From NCBI RefSeq assembly GCF_025628985.1, contig NZ_JAOTEM010000001.1:1240001-1304000 (forward strand): a stretch of DNA of 64,000 nt, written 5' to 3'. Made by a program: the position numbers and the translations under genes. Positions 42,257-52,575 of this stretch are shown one piece after another. This stretch comes from Chryseobacterium edaphi (lineage in GTDB: Bacteria; Bacteroidota; Bacteroidia; Flavobacteriales; Weeksellaceae). Positions within the stretch are counted from its first letter, which is position 1; each line of letters opens with the position of its first letter. Under the pieces are notes generated by a model. That model was not told the origin of the DNA. It made no database searches and saw only the letters and a list, made by a program, of their open reading frames with translations.

Positions 42257-43507
42257 TTACAATCCAAGACCTTTTTTCTCATCTCCTGCCAATAGAATTT
42301 CTACCGGATTGTCAATACCTTCTTTTACCGCAACAAGGAATCCTACAGATTCTTTACCGTCGATAATTCTGTGGTCATAAGACATAGCAACATACATCAT
42401 TGGACGAATGACAACCTGTCCGTCAACCGCAACCGGTCTTTGAATAATGTTGTGCATTCCCAAAATTGCAGATTGAGGCGGGTTGATAATCGGTGTAGAC
42501 AACATAGATCCGAAAGTACCACCGTTTGTAATCGTGAAAGTACCACCAGTCATTTCGTCAACTGTAATTTTACCGTCTCTTACTTTGATTGCCAAATCTT
42601 TGATGTTTCCTTCAACATTCGCAAAAGACATGTTTTCTGCATTTCTTAATACAGGAACCATTAATCCTTTAGGACCTGAAACCGCAATTGAAATATCGCA
42701 GAAATCATAGTTAATTTTGAAATCTCCGTCGATTGATGCATTCACATCAGGATACATTTGTAATGCTCTTGTAACAGCTTTTGTAAAGAAAGACATAAAA
42801 CCAAGTACTACTCCATGCTTTTGAGCAAATTCCTCTTTATACTGCTTTCTTAATCTGAAAATTTCAGACATATCAACTTCGTTGAAAGTGGTCAACATTG
42901 CAGTCTCATTCTTTACAGAAACCAATCTCTGAGCGATTTTTCTTCTAAGAACTGAAAGTTTTGTAGTCGTTGTAGATCTTGCACCTGTAGCCGTCAAAGA
43001 GCTTCCACCCATTGCAGGAACAGCAGCCAATTCAGCATCAGTTTTTGAAATTCTTCCATCTCTTCCAGATCCTGAAACCTGAGAAGCATCAATTCCCTTT
43101 TCGTCAAGAATTTTCTTTGCAGCCGGAGAAGGAGAACCTGTAGCGTAAGATTGAGGAGCTGCAGGAGCCGGTTTTGGAGCTTCTTGTTTTGCAGGTTCGG
43201 CAGATTTAGGCGCTTCTTCCTGTTTTGGAGCTTCAGCAGCCGGAGCAGCACCACCTTCAGGTTTAGCAGCATCCATATCAATTAAACAAACTACCTGACC
43301 TACCTGTACCACATCACCTTCTTCCGCTTTTAAAGTGATAACACCACTTTGTTCTGCAGGCAATTCAAGAGTTGCTTTGTCTGAATCTACTTCAGCGATA
43401 GGCTGATCTTTTTCTACGTAATCACCATCTTTTACAAGCCAAGTTGCAATTTCAACTTCTGTAATTGATTCGCCCGGTGAAGGAACTTTCATTTCTAAAA
43501 TTGACAT
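42257..43507 (-). CDS. sucB: 2-oxoglutarate dehydrogenase E2, dihydrolipoyl succinyltransferase
   Basis: The 416-residue E2 has a lipoyl domain (about 1-77, Lys44 in [12 protein letters not shown]), a Pro/Ala/Glu linker, a subunit-binding domain (about 120-155, [20 protein letters not shown]) and a catalytic domain with SYDHRIIDG (His379, Asp383) near the C-terminus. It transfers the succinyl group to CoA in the citric acid cycle. The order is sucA (938 residues) then sucB with a 40-base gap, so they are one unit; the E3 is elsewhere. Confidence 0.96.
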   Translation of the reverse strand: MSILEMKVPSPGESITEVEIATWLVKDGDYVEKDQPIAEVDSDKATLELPAEQSGVITLKAEEGDVVQVGQVVCLIDMDAAKPEGGAAPAAEAPKQEEAPKSAEPAKQEAPKPAPAAPQSYATGSPSPAAKKILDEKGIDASQVSGSGRDGRISKTDAELAAVPAMGGSSLTATGARSTTTTKLSVLRRKIAQRLVSVKNETAMLTTFNEVDMSEIFRLRKQYKEEFAQKHGVVLGFMSFFTKAVTRALQMYPDVNASIDGDFKINYDFCDISIAVSGPKGLMVPVLRNAENMSFANVEGNIKDLAIKVRDGKITVDEMTGGTFTITNGGTFGSMLSTPIINPPQSAILGMHNIIQRPVAVDGQVVIRPMMYVAMSYDHRIIDGKESVGFLVAVKEGIDNPVEILLAGDEKKGLGL

Positions 43508-43547
43508 ATTGAGTATTTTTTATTTTTTAATTGAATATTATTTTAAA

Positions 43548-46364
43548 TTATGCTGTAACAGGTCTTTTTGCAGGAGCATCATCTCTGTCGAAAACTCTGT
43601 TGATTACTGAGTTCTGGTTTTTCTCAAACATTTTGTGACTTCCAGGAGCAGGTGCACCACTTGCAACAGGAGAAATCACTTCAATTCCTGTATTTCTGAA
43701 GTTTCTTAAAATGTAAGACCAAGCTCCCATATTTTCCGGTTCTTCCTGTGCCCAAACAATTGATTTTCTGTTTGAATATTTTTCGAAGATAGCTTCGATA
43801 GCATCATTTTGAAGAGGATATAACTGCTCAAATCTTACTAATGCAACATTTTCACAATTCAACTCTTCTTTTTTAGCTAATAATTCGAAGTATAATTTAC
43901 CTGAACAAAGAACCAACTTTTCGATTTTTGCCGGATCTGCAGTAGGATCGTCCAAAATTGGCTGGAATCCTTTTTCTGAGAAATCTTCAAGCGGGGAAAC
44001 CACTTTTGGATGTCTTAATAATGATTTCGGGCTCATTACAATCAACGGCTTTCTGAAAGACCATTTCAATTGTCTTCTCAACAAGTGGAAATAGTTTGCA
44101 GGAGAAGTAATGTTTGCCACAACCATATTTTCATTCGCACAAAGTGTTAAGAATCTTTCCAGTCTTGCTGAAGAGTGTTCTGCACCCTGTCCTTCTGAAC
44201 CGTGAGGTAACAACATGACCAAACCGTCCTGAATTTTCCATTTTTCTTCTGCTGCAGCCAAATATTGATCAACAATGATCTGTGCTCCGTTTACGAAGTC
44301 TCCAAACTGAGCTTCCCAAATTGTCAATGTATTCGGAGATGCCATTGCATAACCATAATCGAATCCTAAAACTCCATATTCTGAAAGGTGAGAGTTGAAT
44401 ACATCAAATCTGTTATCAGAAACATGTCTTAATGGAATAAATTCTTCTTCAGTATCTTCAGTTTTGATTACCGCATGTCTGTGAGAGAACGTTCCTCTTT
44501 CAACATCTTCACCAGAAATTCTGATATTGTGACCTTCGGTAAGTAATGTAGCATAAGCCAACCATTCTCCTAATGCCCAATCCAAAGAGTTTGCATCAAT
44601 CGCTTTCAGACGGTTATCAAAAAGTCTTGTGATTTTATTGATGAATTTTTTATCTGCAGGAAGTGTTGACATTTTGATTGCCAATTCTTTCAATTTAGCT
44701 AAATCATATTTCGTGTCAACAGCATTCTGAACTGCTCCTCTTTTTGCAATCGGGAAATTAGTCCAGTCTTCTGACATGAATAAATCCATTACGTTTTTCT
44801 CAATTTCTTTGGAAGCATCAAAATCTTTATCTAAAAGAGTTTTGAAATCAGTTTCCATATTTTTAAGAACATCATCAGAAATTACACTGTCCTGAATCAA
44901 TTTATCTTTATAAATTTCTCTCGGATTTGGATGTTTTGAAATCAATTTATACAAATTAGGCTGTGTAAATCTTGGCTCATCCCCTTCGTTATGACCATAT
45001 TTTCTGTAACCTAATAAATCAATATATACATCTTTACCAAATTTAGCTCTGAAATCAGCCGCAAAATGGATTGCATGAACTACCGCTTCAGCATCATCTG
45101 CATTCACGTGCATTACAGGAGATTCTGTAACTTTAGCAATATCTGTACAATATGTTGAAGATCTTGCATCTGCATAATTTGTCGTAAATGAAACCTGGTT
45201 GTTCACAACGATATGAACCGTTCCGCCAGTTTTGTAACCTTCCAAAGTCATCATTTGAGCAACTTCGTAAGCAATACCTTGTCCGGCAAGAGCCCCGTCA
45301 CCATGAATAACGATTGGTAAAATTTTAGAAAAATCTCCTTTGTATCTGTCATCTACCTTTGCACGGCAAATACCTTCTACCAAAGCAGAAACAGTTTCCA
45401 AGTGAGACGGGTTCGGAGTTAAGTTGATAGAAACTTCTTCTCCTGATGCTGTTTTTATTTTTTTAGATGAACCTAAGTGATATTTAACGTCGCCTGAGAA
45501 TACATCTTCTTCAAATTCTTTTCCTTCAAATTCTGAGAAAATCTGTTTGTAAGATTTCCCGAAAATATTAGATAAAACATTTAATCTTCCTCTGTGAGCC
45601 ATCCCAAGAACAACCTCATCAACTCCCAATTGAGAAGATCTTGAGATCAATTGATCCAAAGCAGGAATTAAAGTTTCGCCACCTTCCAGTGAGAATCTTT
45701 TCTGACCTACAAATTTTGTATGAAGATAATTTTCAAATGCTACAGCCTGATTTAATTTAAGTAAAATCTCGGTTTTTTCGTTTGCATTAAGGCTTGGATG
45801 ATTTTCGTTTACCTGAATCCACTGCTTGATAAAGTCTTTCTCCTCAACATTGTTGATGTACGTATATTCTACACCAATTGAGTCACAGTAGATCGTTTCA
45901 AGATGTCTGATCAACTCCTGTAAAGTTGCAGGACCTTTCATCCCTGTTTCTGTAGCGCAGTTGAATTTTGTATTTAAATCTGATTGATCTAAACCGAAAT
46001 TTTCTATATCTAAAGTTGGCGTATAATGCCTTCTTTCACGGACAGGATTGGTTTTTGTAAACAAGTGGCCTCTCGTTCTGTAAGCTTCGATAAGATTTAC
46101 CACCTTGAATTCTTTTTTGATATGCTCCGGAACTTCACCATTGGCTGCTGCCTGAGAAATCTGCTGAACTGCAGGTGCAGAGTTCACAGAATTCTGTACA
46201 ATCTGAATGCTGTCGTCATCGCTGTAGTTCTCCAATGCAAAATCAAAGCCTTGAAAAAAGGCTTTCCATGATGGTTCTAAAGAATCCGGGAATTTTAAGT
46301 ATTGTTGGTATAAATCCTCAATTAACTGAGAATGAGCTGCGTTTAGGAATGAAAATCTGTCCAT
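43548..46364 (-). CDS. sucA: 2-oxoglutarate dehydrogenase E1
   Basis: The 938-residue thiamine-diphosphate enzyme decarboxylates 2-oxoglutarate and loads its lipoyl partner SucB. The N-terminus SQLIEDLYQQYLKFPDS is the E1o helix that binds E2/E3. Other signs are EEVVLGMAHRGRLN (about 260), IHGDGALAGQG (TDP binding) and the C-terminal QEEPENMGAWSYI and FEQLYPLQ. Length is in the normal range. A TAAATTTG -7 box lies at 46411-46418, about 46 bases before the start; no clear -33 was seen. The gene begins the sucAB unit. Confidence 0.97.
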   Translation of the reverse strand: MDRFSFLNAAHSQLIEDLYQQYLKFPDSLEPSWKAFFQGFDFALENYSDDDSIQIVQNSVNSAPAVQQISQAAANGEVPEHIKKEFKVVNLIEAYRTRGHLFTKTNPVRERRHYTPTLDIENFGLDQSDLNTKFNCATETGMKGPATLQELIRHLETIYCDSIGVEYTYINNVEEKDFIKQWIQVNENHPSLNANEKTEILLKLNQAVAFENYLHTKFVGQKRFSLEGGETLIPALDQLISRSSQLGVDEVVLGMAHRGRLNVLSNIFGKSYKQIFSEFEGKEFEEDVFSGDVKYHLGSSKKIKTASGEEVSINLTPNPSHLETVSALVEGICRAKVDDRYKGDFSKILPIVIHGDGALAGQGIAYEVAQMMTLEGYKTGGTVHIVVNNQVSFTTNYADARSSTYCTDIAKVTESPVMHVNADDAEAVVHAIHFAADFRAKFGKDVYIDLLGYRKYGHNEGDEPRFTQPNLYKLISKHPNPREIYKDKLIQDSVISDDVLKNMETDFKTLLDKDFDASKEIEKNVMDLFMSEDWTNFPIAKRGAVQNAVDTKYDLAKLKELAIKMSTLPADKKFINKITRLFDNRLKAIDANSLDWALGEWLAYATLLTEGHNIRISGEDVERGTFSHRHAVIKTEDTEEEFIPLRHVSDNRFDVFNSHLSEYGVLGFDYGYAMASPNTLTIWEAQFGDFVNGAQIIVDQYLAAAEEKWKIQDGLVMLLPHGSEGQGAEHSSARLERFLTLCANENMVVANITSPANYFHLLRRQLKWSFRKPLIVMSPKSLLRHPKVVSPLEDFSEKGFQPILDDPTADPAKIEKLVLCSGKLYFELLAKKEELNCENVALVRFEQLYPLQNDAIEAIFEKYSNRKSIVWAQEEPENMGAWSYILRNFRNTGIEVISPVASGAPAPGSHKMFEKNQNSVINRVFDRDDAPAKRPVTA

Positions 46365-46487
46365 TATTACAGTTTATCTATTATTAAATTTTGTTAGTAA
46401 TATTAATCCTCAAATTTAATAAAAAAAACCGACTTTGGGAAGTGCCGAACTATTAAAAAAAACATAAAGAAATGATTTGTATCATAT

Positions 46488-47528
46488 TTATTTATAAACA
46501 GATAGAGAAATCTTCATATTGACATCTTTATCCTCTACAGGCTGTTCTATAAAAGTCTGGTAAATGTCACCATATCTCATTTCGTCAGTTTTTGCTTTTT
46601 GTATCAACTGCTGAATTGATTTTACTCTTCCCACATAAGTACCTTTATAATACATCACATAATTTTGAGTAGGATTTATCGATCTGAAACTAAAATTATT
46701 ATCATTCACTCCAATTTTTTTTGACAAGGGAATTCCGAAATAATATGAAACCTCTTTATCTTTAAAATTATCTGCGTCAGTAATTAAGATTGGATAACCG
46801 AATTCATCATCTTTTTTTCCTAAATCCATTGTAACAAAATTGTAAACTTTATTATAATTCATTACAATATTTCTATACAAAGCATCTTGCTTATTGGATG
46901 TACTTACGCTTATCCCTAAGAGCATTCTTGCTTCTTCCTTCTCAACCATCAAACTGTCGTATTTGATTGACGCCATGAGATTGTCTTTTGAAACTTTATT
47001 TCCCAAGACATTTTTAAGATTCACCATACTTTTATCTATATTTTCGGTGAATTTGTCTTCAGTCCAGAAATTCTGAGCTCTCGTCAAAACAGATAACTTT
47101 GGAGTGTGTACAAACCAGGTGATCTTTGTCTTTTCAGCAGAAACAGGTGTAAATTTAACATCAATTAAAGTTGGATTTTCATCTTCATCCTCAAAAAGCT
47201 GATATCTTAAAGTTTTATTGGGATTTTCATAACGGATAAACATTTCACCACCGTCTTCGCTTTTAGGATCATTGTAGCTTATTGCGCTTCCCTGTCCTTC
47301 ATATGGTGTATAATAATCGATGGTAATAGTTTTTGAACTAGTAAAGAAATTATTCCATCTTGTGAAATGCTGAAGATTATTAAATTGGTTATACACTTTC
47401 TCTAAAGGAAAATCTACTTCTTTTTCCACTTTAAAACTTTTGCTTTCGTCAACGAAATAATACATGGAAGCAGCATAAGCTCCCACAAGCAAAACAACAA
47501 TTATGGCTATGATTTTGAAAAAACGCAT
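46488..47528 (-). CDS. SRPBCC (START-like) domain membrane-anchored protein
   Basis: The 346-residue protein starts with one membrane helix (MRFFKIIAIIVVLLVGAYAAS) and continues with an SRPBCC/polyketide-cyclase-like domain (about 30-160, KSFKVEKEVDFPLEKVYNQFNNLQHFTRWN with the typical buried pocket), followed by a second, less clear domain. The start at 47526-47528 is favoured by a promoter that ends four bases away; six earlier codons would overlap its -7 box. It probably binds a hydrophobic ligand at the inner membrane. The gene is read just after glgC and does not belong to glycogen metabolism. Confidence 0.75.
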   Translation of the reverse strand: MRFFKIIAIIVVLLVGAYAASMYYFVDESKSFKVEKEVDFPLEKVYNQFNNLQHFTRWNNFFTSSKTITIDYYTPYEGQGSAISYNDPKSEDGGEMFIRYENPNKTLRYQLFEDEDENPTLIDVKFTPVSAEKTKITWFVHTPKLSVLTRAQNFWTEDKFTENIDKSMVNLKNVLGNKVSKDNLMASIKYDSLMVEKEEARMLLGISVSTSNKQDALYRNIVMNYNKVYNFVTMDLGKKDDEFGYPILITDADNFKDKEVSYYFGIPLSKKIGVNDNNFSFRSINPTQNYVMYYKGTYVGRVKSIQQLIQKAKTDEMRYGDIYQTFIEQPVEDKDVNMKISLSVYK

Positions 47529-47532
47529 CACG

Positions 47533-47563
47533 CAAAAGTAATACAAATAAAAAAAGTGACCAA
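47533..47563 (-). promoter_or_regulatory. Leaderless promoter of the SRPBCC gene
   Basis: On the minus strand TTG (47561-47563) is followed after 20 bases by TACTTTTG (47533-47540), which ends 4 bases before the ATG. With initiation 4-6 bases after the -7 box, the transcript starts at the ATG or beside it. The -33 element lies inside the hairpin of the glgC terminator (47555-47575). Confidence 0.65.
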
Positions 47564-47575
47564 TATATGATCACT
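47555..47575 (-). terminator. Terminator of glgC
   Basis: On the minus strand AGTGATCA pairs with TGGTCACT (one G-T wobble) around TATAT, then TTTTTTTATTTG follows. It lies 24 bases after the glgC stop at 47600 and overlaps the promoter of the next gene. Confidence 0.62.
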
Positions 47576-47599
47576 CTAGTTTGTATGTTGTTTGAATTA

Positions 47600-48868
47600 T
47601 TATCCGATATGAGTTCCGGGAGGCAAAATTGCTCCTTTTTTCACGCAGACAATTCCATCTTGTACAGAATGTGTTCCATAGTCTCCGTCCTGTAAATGCC
47701 TACCGCCAATAATTCGTACATTATCACCAATGTAACAGTTTTTATCTAAAATTGCTTTTTCAATATAGCAGTATTTACCGATTCCCATGTTGGGTTGACC
47801 TTGTCTGTCATTCATTACAATTTCAGCAGTATTCTGATAAAAATCGGCTCCCATCACATAAGAATTTACAATCGTACTTCCTTTGTCGATTCTTGTTCTG
47901 TTTCCGATCACTGAATTTTCTATCTTATCTGCTAAAATGATACATCCGTCACCAAAAACAGCTTTACTTACATAAGAACCGTTAATTTTCGAAGGCGGAA
48001 GCATTCTCGCTCTGGTGTAAATCGGTGAAGATGAAAACAAATTAAACTGAGGGAAATCCTGACAAAGATCTAAGTTTGCTTCGTAGAAAGACTCAATCGT
48101 TCCGATGTCTGTCCAATAACCTTCATACTGATAACTTAAAGTACTGTATTTCCCAATTGAGCTTGGAATAATATCTTTACCAAAATCGTCTCCAGCTCCG
48201 TCTTCAAACATTTTCTTTAAAATAGATTTAGTAAAAATGTAAATTCCCATCGAAGCTAAATATTCTTTTCCTGCAGTTTTATTTGTATCTGAAACCTCGG
48301 ATTGTAAACCATCTAAAAGTTCGAAACTTGGTTTTTCAATGAACGAAGTGATATTACCTTCATCATCAGATTTTAAAATTCCAAATCCTGTAGCATCTTT
48401 AGCATTTACAGGAATTGTTGCAATCGTGACATCACCTCCGTTTTCGATATGGAAATCAAGCATCGCATTAAAATCCATCTGATACAACTGATCTCCTGAA
48501 AGAATTAAAATATATTCATAGTCATATTTTTCCAAATGCTTCATTGATTGACGTACCGCATCGGCAGTTCCCTGAAACCAGCTTTCGTTTTCAACATTTT
48601 GTTCAGCAGCCAAAATATCTACAAAACCTTTACTGAAAATATCAAAATGATAAGAATTTTTAATATGAGCATTTAAGGATGCCGAATTGAACTGTGTTAA
48701 AACCAAGATTTTATTTAATCCCGAATTTAAACAGTTTGAAATAGGAATATCGACCAATCTGTACTTTCCGGCAATCGGTACAGCGGGTTTTGATCTTGAA
48801 TATGTTAACGGGAAAAGCCTTGTACCTCTTCCTCCTCCTAAAACGATTGAAATAACATTTGGATTCAT
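47600..48868 (-). CDS. glgC: Glucose-1-phosphate adenylyltransferase (ADP-glucose pyrophosphorylase)
   Basis: The 422-residue protein makes ADP-glucose from glucose-1-phosphate and ATP, the first step of bacterial glycogen synthesis. The nucleotide loop VLGGGRGTRLFPLTYSRSK is at the start, FIEKPSFE (Lys for the sugar phosphate) lies near residue 175, and the C-terminal left-handed beta helix (about 290-420, GDGCIILADKIENSVIG) is present. It ends the glg set read from the minus strand. The 134-base spacer to glgA has no clear terminator. Confidence 0.95.
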   Translation of the reverse strand: MNPNVISIVLGGGRGTRLFPLTYSRSKPAVPIAGKYRLVDIPISNCLNSGLNKILVLTQFNSASLNAHIKNSYHFDIFSKGFVDILAAEQNVENESWFQGTADAVRQSMKHLEKYDYEYILILSGDQLYQMDFNAMLDFHIENGGDVTIATIPVNAKDATGFGILKSDDEGNITSFIEKPSFELLDGLQSEVSDTNKTAGKEYLASMGIYIFTKSILKKMFEDGAGDDFGKDIIPSSIGKYSTLSYQYEGYWTDIGTIESFYEANLDLCQDFPQFNLFSSSPIYTRARMLPPSKINGSYVSKAVFGDGCIILADKIENSVIGNRTRIDKGSTIVNSYVMGADFYQNTAEIVMNDRQGQPNMGIGKYCYIEKAILDKNCYIGDNVRIIGGRHLQDGDYGTHSVQDGIVCVKKGAILPPGTHIG

Positions 48869-49002
48869 AAATTTATTTGTGGTTTACCTTATTATTAGTA
48901 TTATTAGTATATTTTTTGATTACAATTTCAATCATTATCCGATGCGAAAAATTTAAATTATTTTACGCTTAAATTTAATAATTTGATTCTAAAATTTTGA
49001 AT

Positions 49003-50409
49003 TTAGTTCTTATATAAAGCTATGTATTTTTCCGCAGATTTCTCCCATGCAAAATCAAAATTCATATTTGAAAGCACCAAATCATCCATCGCCTTTTTTT
49101 GATTAAAAATTGCTAGTCCGCGAACCATTGCATGAATAATATCGTCAACGCCGGGATAGGTAAAATTTAATCCTGAACCTCCGGTAGAAATATCTTTTAC
49201 GGTATCTCTCAATCCACCTGTATAACTCACAACCGGAACCGTTCCGTATCGCATTGCATACATTTGATTAAGACCGCAAGGTTCTACTCTTGAAGGCATC
49301 AACAAAAAATCTGCCGAAGCGTAAATTTTGTGAGACAAATGTTCTTTATACCCAATATCTGTGGCGAAATTGGCGTAAACGTAATTTAATTCTTTTAATT
49401 TATCTTCAATATAAGAATTCCCCGATCCCAAAATCATAATATTTAGTGAACCGTAAGTTTGCTTAATACTTCTCCAGACAACTTCAGGAAGTAAATCTGC
49501 TCCTTTTTCTGTGGCAAATCTTCCAATGAAAGCAAAAAGTGGCAAATCAGGATTCAAACCATATTCTTTGCAAAGTTTCTGTTTGTTCTTCTTTTTAATT
49601 TTAAGAACATTTTTTTTATTGAAATTAAAATCAAGCATAGAATCTGTTTCAGGATTCCAAACATCAGAATCAATACCGTTAATAATTCCGTAGGCTTTTC
49701 CAAATTCGTCTCTGACTAAACTTTCCAAACCTTTAAAACTTACAAAAAGTTCTTCAAGATAACCTTCAGAAACTGTTGTAAACGCATGAGAACATTTAAT
49801 CATACTCGCTAATGGATTGATGAAACCGTTCCAATCGAGAAGTCCCCATTTATGATGATCAAATGACGGCATAAAGTGAATCATATCCCAACGCATCATT
49901 CCCTGATATTCACCGTTATGAATCGTTCCTATTGTTTTCACACCTTTTAGAAAACTAAATTCAGGACAATTCTCTACCATGAAGGGTACTAATCCTGTGT
50001 GGTAATCATGACAATGCAAGACATTGGGACGAATCTGCATGGCAGTCAACCAATGTAAAACCCCATGCTGAAATGCCAGAAACTGAAAACTTTCATCCTG
50101 ATAACCGTAAGGATTTTCACGGTCTAATAGTCCGGGAATTTTTACCATAAACAATTCAAAACCTAAAGTATTTGATTTCTCCTTCATTACCTGAACCTGA
50201 AGCATATTCTGTCCCTGATGAATAAAACCGTCAAAAACCACTTCAAAATTGTGGTCATATACAAAAGATTTGTTGTACCAAGGCATTACTACTTTGGCGT
50301 CAACATCCTTTATTTTGTTCTGATATTTTGGAAGTGCTCCGACAACATCTGCCAAACCTCCAACTTTGGCTACGGGATAACATTCTGTGCTAAGGTGATA
50401 AATTGTCAT
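49003..50409 (-). CDS. glgA: Glycogen synthase
   Basis: The 468-residue GT5 enzyme extends alpha-1,4-glucan with ADP-glucose. The start is MTIYHLSTECYPVAKVGGLADVVG, with the ADP-glucose-binding KxGGL motif (about 15-19). ATEKGADLLPE and SRVEPCGLNQMYAMRYGT are the C-terminal nucleotide-sugar motifs. It begins two bases after glgB's stop and is cotranslated with it. Length is slightly shorter than the Escherichia coli enzyme (477). Confidence 0.95.
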   Translation of the reverse strand: MTIYHLSTECYPVAKVGGLADVVGALPKYQNKIKDVDAKVVMPWYNKSFVYDHNFEVVFDGFIHQGQNMLQVQVMKEKSNTLGFELFMVKIPGLLDRENPYGYQDESFQFLAFQHGVLHWLTAMQIRPNVLHCHDYHTGLVPFMVENCPEFSFLKGVKTIGTIHNGEYQGMMRWDMIHFMPSFDHHKWGLLDWNGFINPLASMIKCSHAFTTVSEGYLEELFVSFKGLESLVRDEFGKAYGIINGIDSDVWNPETDSMLDFNFNKKNVLKIKKKNKQKLCKEYGLNPDLPLFAFIGRFATEKGADLLPEVVWRSIKQTYGSLNIMILGSGNSYIEDKLKELNYVYANFATDIGYKEHLSHKIYASADFLLMPSRVEPCGLNQMYAMRYGTVPVVSYTGGLRDTVKDISTGGSGLNFTYPGVDDIIHAMVRGLAIFNQKKAMDDLVLSNMNFDFAWEKSAEKYIALYKN

Positions 50410-50411
50410 GT

Positions 50412-52361
50412 TTATTTTTTGTGTTGTTTTATTCTTTGTGATTTATACTTTTTTTCCTTTTTCATTTTTAAGACGATTCCTGCAAGTGGTGGCAGTTTCA
50501 GGAAAATTGATTTCGGACGATGCATCCACTCTTCATCTTCTTCTTTAAAAATGGTTGTCTTTACTCCACTACCGCTATATTGTTCATCATCAGAATTGAA
50601 AATTACTTCCCAATTTGTTCCGGCGTTGACTCCAACCTTATAGTCAAATGTATTTGGAGTGAGGTTTAAAATAACCATCAGAACATTATCTTTTTTCTTT
50701 CCTTTCCTTAAATAAATTAAAACGGAATTCTCGGTATCATCAGCTTCTACCCATTCAAAACCATCCGGATTAAATTGATTTTCATGAAAAGCCGTTTCAT
50801 TTTTATATAAATGATTTAGATCTTTAACTAAATTCTGAAGTCCTTTATGAATAGGAAAATCCAATAAATGCCAATCTAAACTTTGCTTGAAATTCCACTC
50901 TCTGGTTTGTCCGAACTCATCTCCCATAAACAATAATTTTGCTCCAGGATGAGTAAACATATATACAAATAAAGCTCTGAGATTGGCAAATTTCTGCCAT
51001 TCATCGCCTTTCATTTTATAAATCAGACTTGCTTTTCCGTGTACTACTTCATCGTGAGACAAAGGCATCATATAATTTTCATTATACATGTACATTGACG
51101 CAAAAGTCAGTTGGTGATGCGTGTTTTTTCTGTTATCATATTCTTCTTTAAAATAATCTAAAGTATCGTGCATCCAGCCCATCATCCATTTCATTCCGAA
51201 ACCAACTCCTCCATCATGAACGGGTTTTGTCAGCAAAGGAAAATCTGAACTTTCTTCAGCAATCGTTATAATACTGTTGCCAAATTCTTTATAAACCGCC
51301 GTATTAAATTCCTGTAGAAAAGCTTTTGCTTCAAGATTGACGTTTGTTCCAAAAATATTCGGTTCCCACTCGCCTTCATTTCTTGAATAATCTAAATGAA
51401 GCATCGAGGTCACTGCATCAACGCGCAAACCGTCGGCATGATAACGATCGAGCCAGAACATCGCATTTGAAATCAGGAAAGATTTAACCTCATTTCTTCC
51501 GTAGTTGAAAATATACGATTTCCAGTCGGGATGAAAGCCTTTTCTCGGATCTTCATGTTCATAAAGATAACTTCCATCAAAACGGTGCAAACCATTGGCA
51601 TCGCCGGGAAAATGTGAAGGAACCCAGTCAAGGATTACTCCAATATCATTTTTGTGCAGTTCATTGATTAAAAACATTAAATCCTGCGGTGAACCAAATC
51701 TTGAAGTTGCCGCAAAGAAACCTGTAATCTGATAACCCCAACTTGGGTCATACGGATATTCCATAACAGGCATAAACTCCACGTGAGTAAAGCCCATATA
51801 TTTTATGTAAGGAACCAATTTTCCTGCAATAACTCTATAATTTAAAAATTCATCAGGAGATTCTGCATGTCGGAACCAAGATCCTAAATGAAGTTCATAT
51901 ACTGAAATCGGCGCTTCAAGATTGTTTTTTTTCCAGCGTTTTTCCAGCCAGTCATCATCAGTCCATTCATACCAATTGGTTGAAACCAATGATGCAGCCT
52001 GAAGATTTTGTTCCCAACTTAATGCGTAAGGATCACTTTTTTCTAAAATTTTGCCTAAACTTTCTATCGCATATTTGTAAAGCGTTCCCCAGCTAAGTCC
52101 GGCAATAAAGCCTTCCCAGATTCCCGACCCATCCCATCGCGGGAAAAGGATATGATCCTGATGATTCCAATTATTAAAATCACCAATCACCGAAACTTTT
52201 TTTGCATTGGGAGCCCAAACTGAAAAATAAACACCTTTCACTCCGTCTTTTTCGACAGAATGTGCGCCAAATTTTTCGTAAAGCCGATAATGTTTCCCTT
52301 CCTTAAAGAGATATACATCATGATCCGAGAAAAGTGTATAGGTTTTTACCGAGTTCATCAT
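50412..52361 (-). CDS. glgB: 1,4-alpha-glucan branching enzyme
   Basis: The 649-residue GH13 enzyme makes the alpha-1,6 branches of glycogen. A CBM48 domain (about 35-130, YFSVWAPNAKKVSVIGDFNNWN) precedes the TIM-barrel domain with DGLRVDAVTSML (nucleophile Asp), ITIAEESSDFP (acid/base Glu) and LSHDEVVHGK (transition-state Asp). A C-terminal beta domain completes it. It leads the glgB-A-C group. A second Met follows the first directly, so the protein may begin one residue later. Upstream 52362-52575 is a 214-base divergent spacer shared with the esterase gene. Confidence 0.95.
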   Translation of the reverse strand: MMNSVKTYTLFSDHDVYLFKEGKHYRLYEKFGAHSVEKDGVKGVYFSVWAPNAKKVSVIGDFNNWNHQDHILFPRWDGSGIWEGFIAGLSWGTLYKYAIESLGKILEKSDPYALSWEQNLQAASLVSTNWYEWTDDDWLEKRWKKNNLEAPISVYELHLGSWFRHAESPDEFLNYRVIAGKLVPYIKYMGFTHVEFMPVMEYPYDPSWGYQITGFFAATSRFGSPQDLMFLINELHKNDIGVILDWVPSHFPGDANGLHRFDGSYLYEHEDPRKGFHPDWKSYIFNYGRNEVKSFLISNAMFWLDRYHADGLRVDAVTSMLHLDYSRNEGEWEPNIFGTNVNLEAKAFLQEFNTAVYKEFGNSIITIAEESSDFPLLTKPVHDGGVGFGMKWMMGWMHDTLDYFKEEYDNRKNTHHQLTFASMYMYNENYMMPLSHDEVVHGKASLIYKMKGDEWQKFANLRALFVYMFTHPGAKLLFMGDEFGQTREWNFKQSLDWHLLDFPIHKGLQNLVKDLNHLYKNETAFHENQFNPDGFEWVEADDTENSVLIYLRKGKKKDNVLMVILNLTPNTFDYKVGVNAGTNWEVIFNSDDEQYSGSGVKTTIFKEEDEEWMHRPKSIFLKLPPLAGIVLKMKKEKKYKSQRIKQHKK

Positions 52362-52575
52362 AGTGTTTTTTTAACTTGACAGCATCATTACTTTATTTTA
52401 AAAGAAACCAAAAAAAATTATGTTAAATGGTTTGTCTGCAAGTTGCGATGACTATCAAATATATAAATTTTTCCTGTGTAAAACTCAGTTTTTTATTAAT
52501 TTTAAATAACTTATATAAAAAGATTTTTTATACTTTTATCGGTTTAATTGAATTACCTATTTATTAAACACAAAT
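52362..52575. other. Divergent spacer between glgB and the esterase gene
   Basis: This AT-rich spacer separates glgB (minus) from the CBM-esterase gene (plus) and should hold both promoters. TACTTTTA at 52531-52538 is one base off the -7 consensus and is a possible promoter for the plus-strand gene, 37 bases before its start. I found no strong TAnnTTTG on the minus strand. No repeat was seen. Confidence 0.4.
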
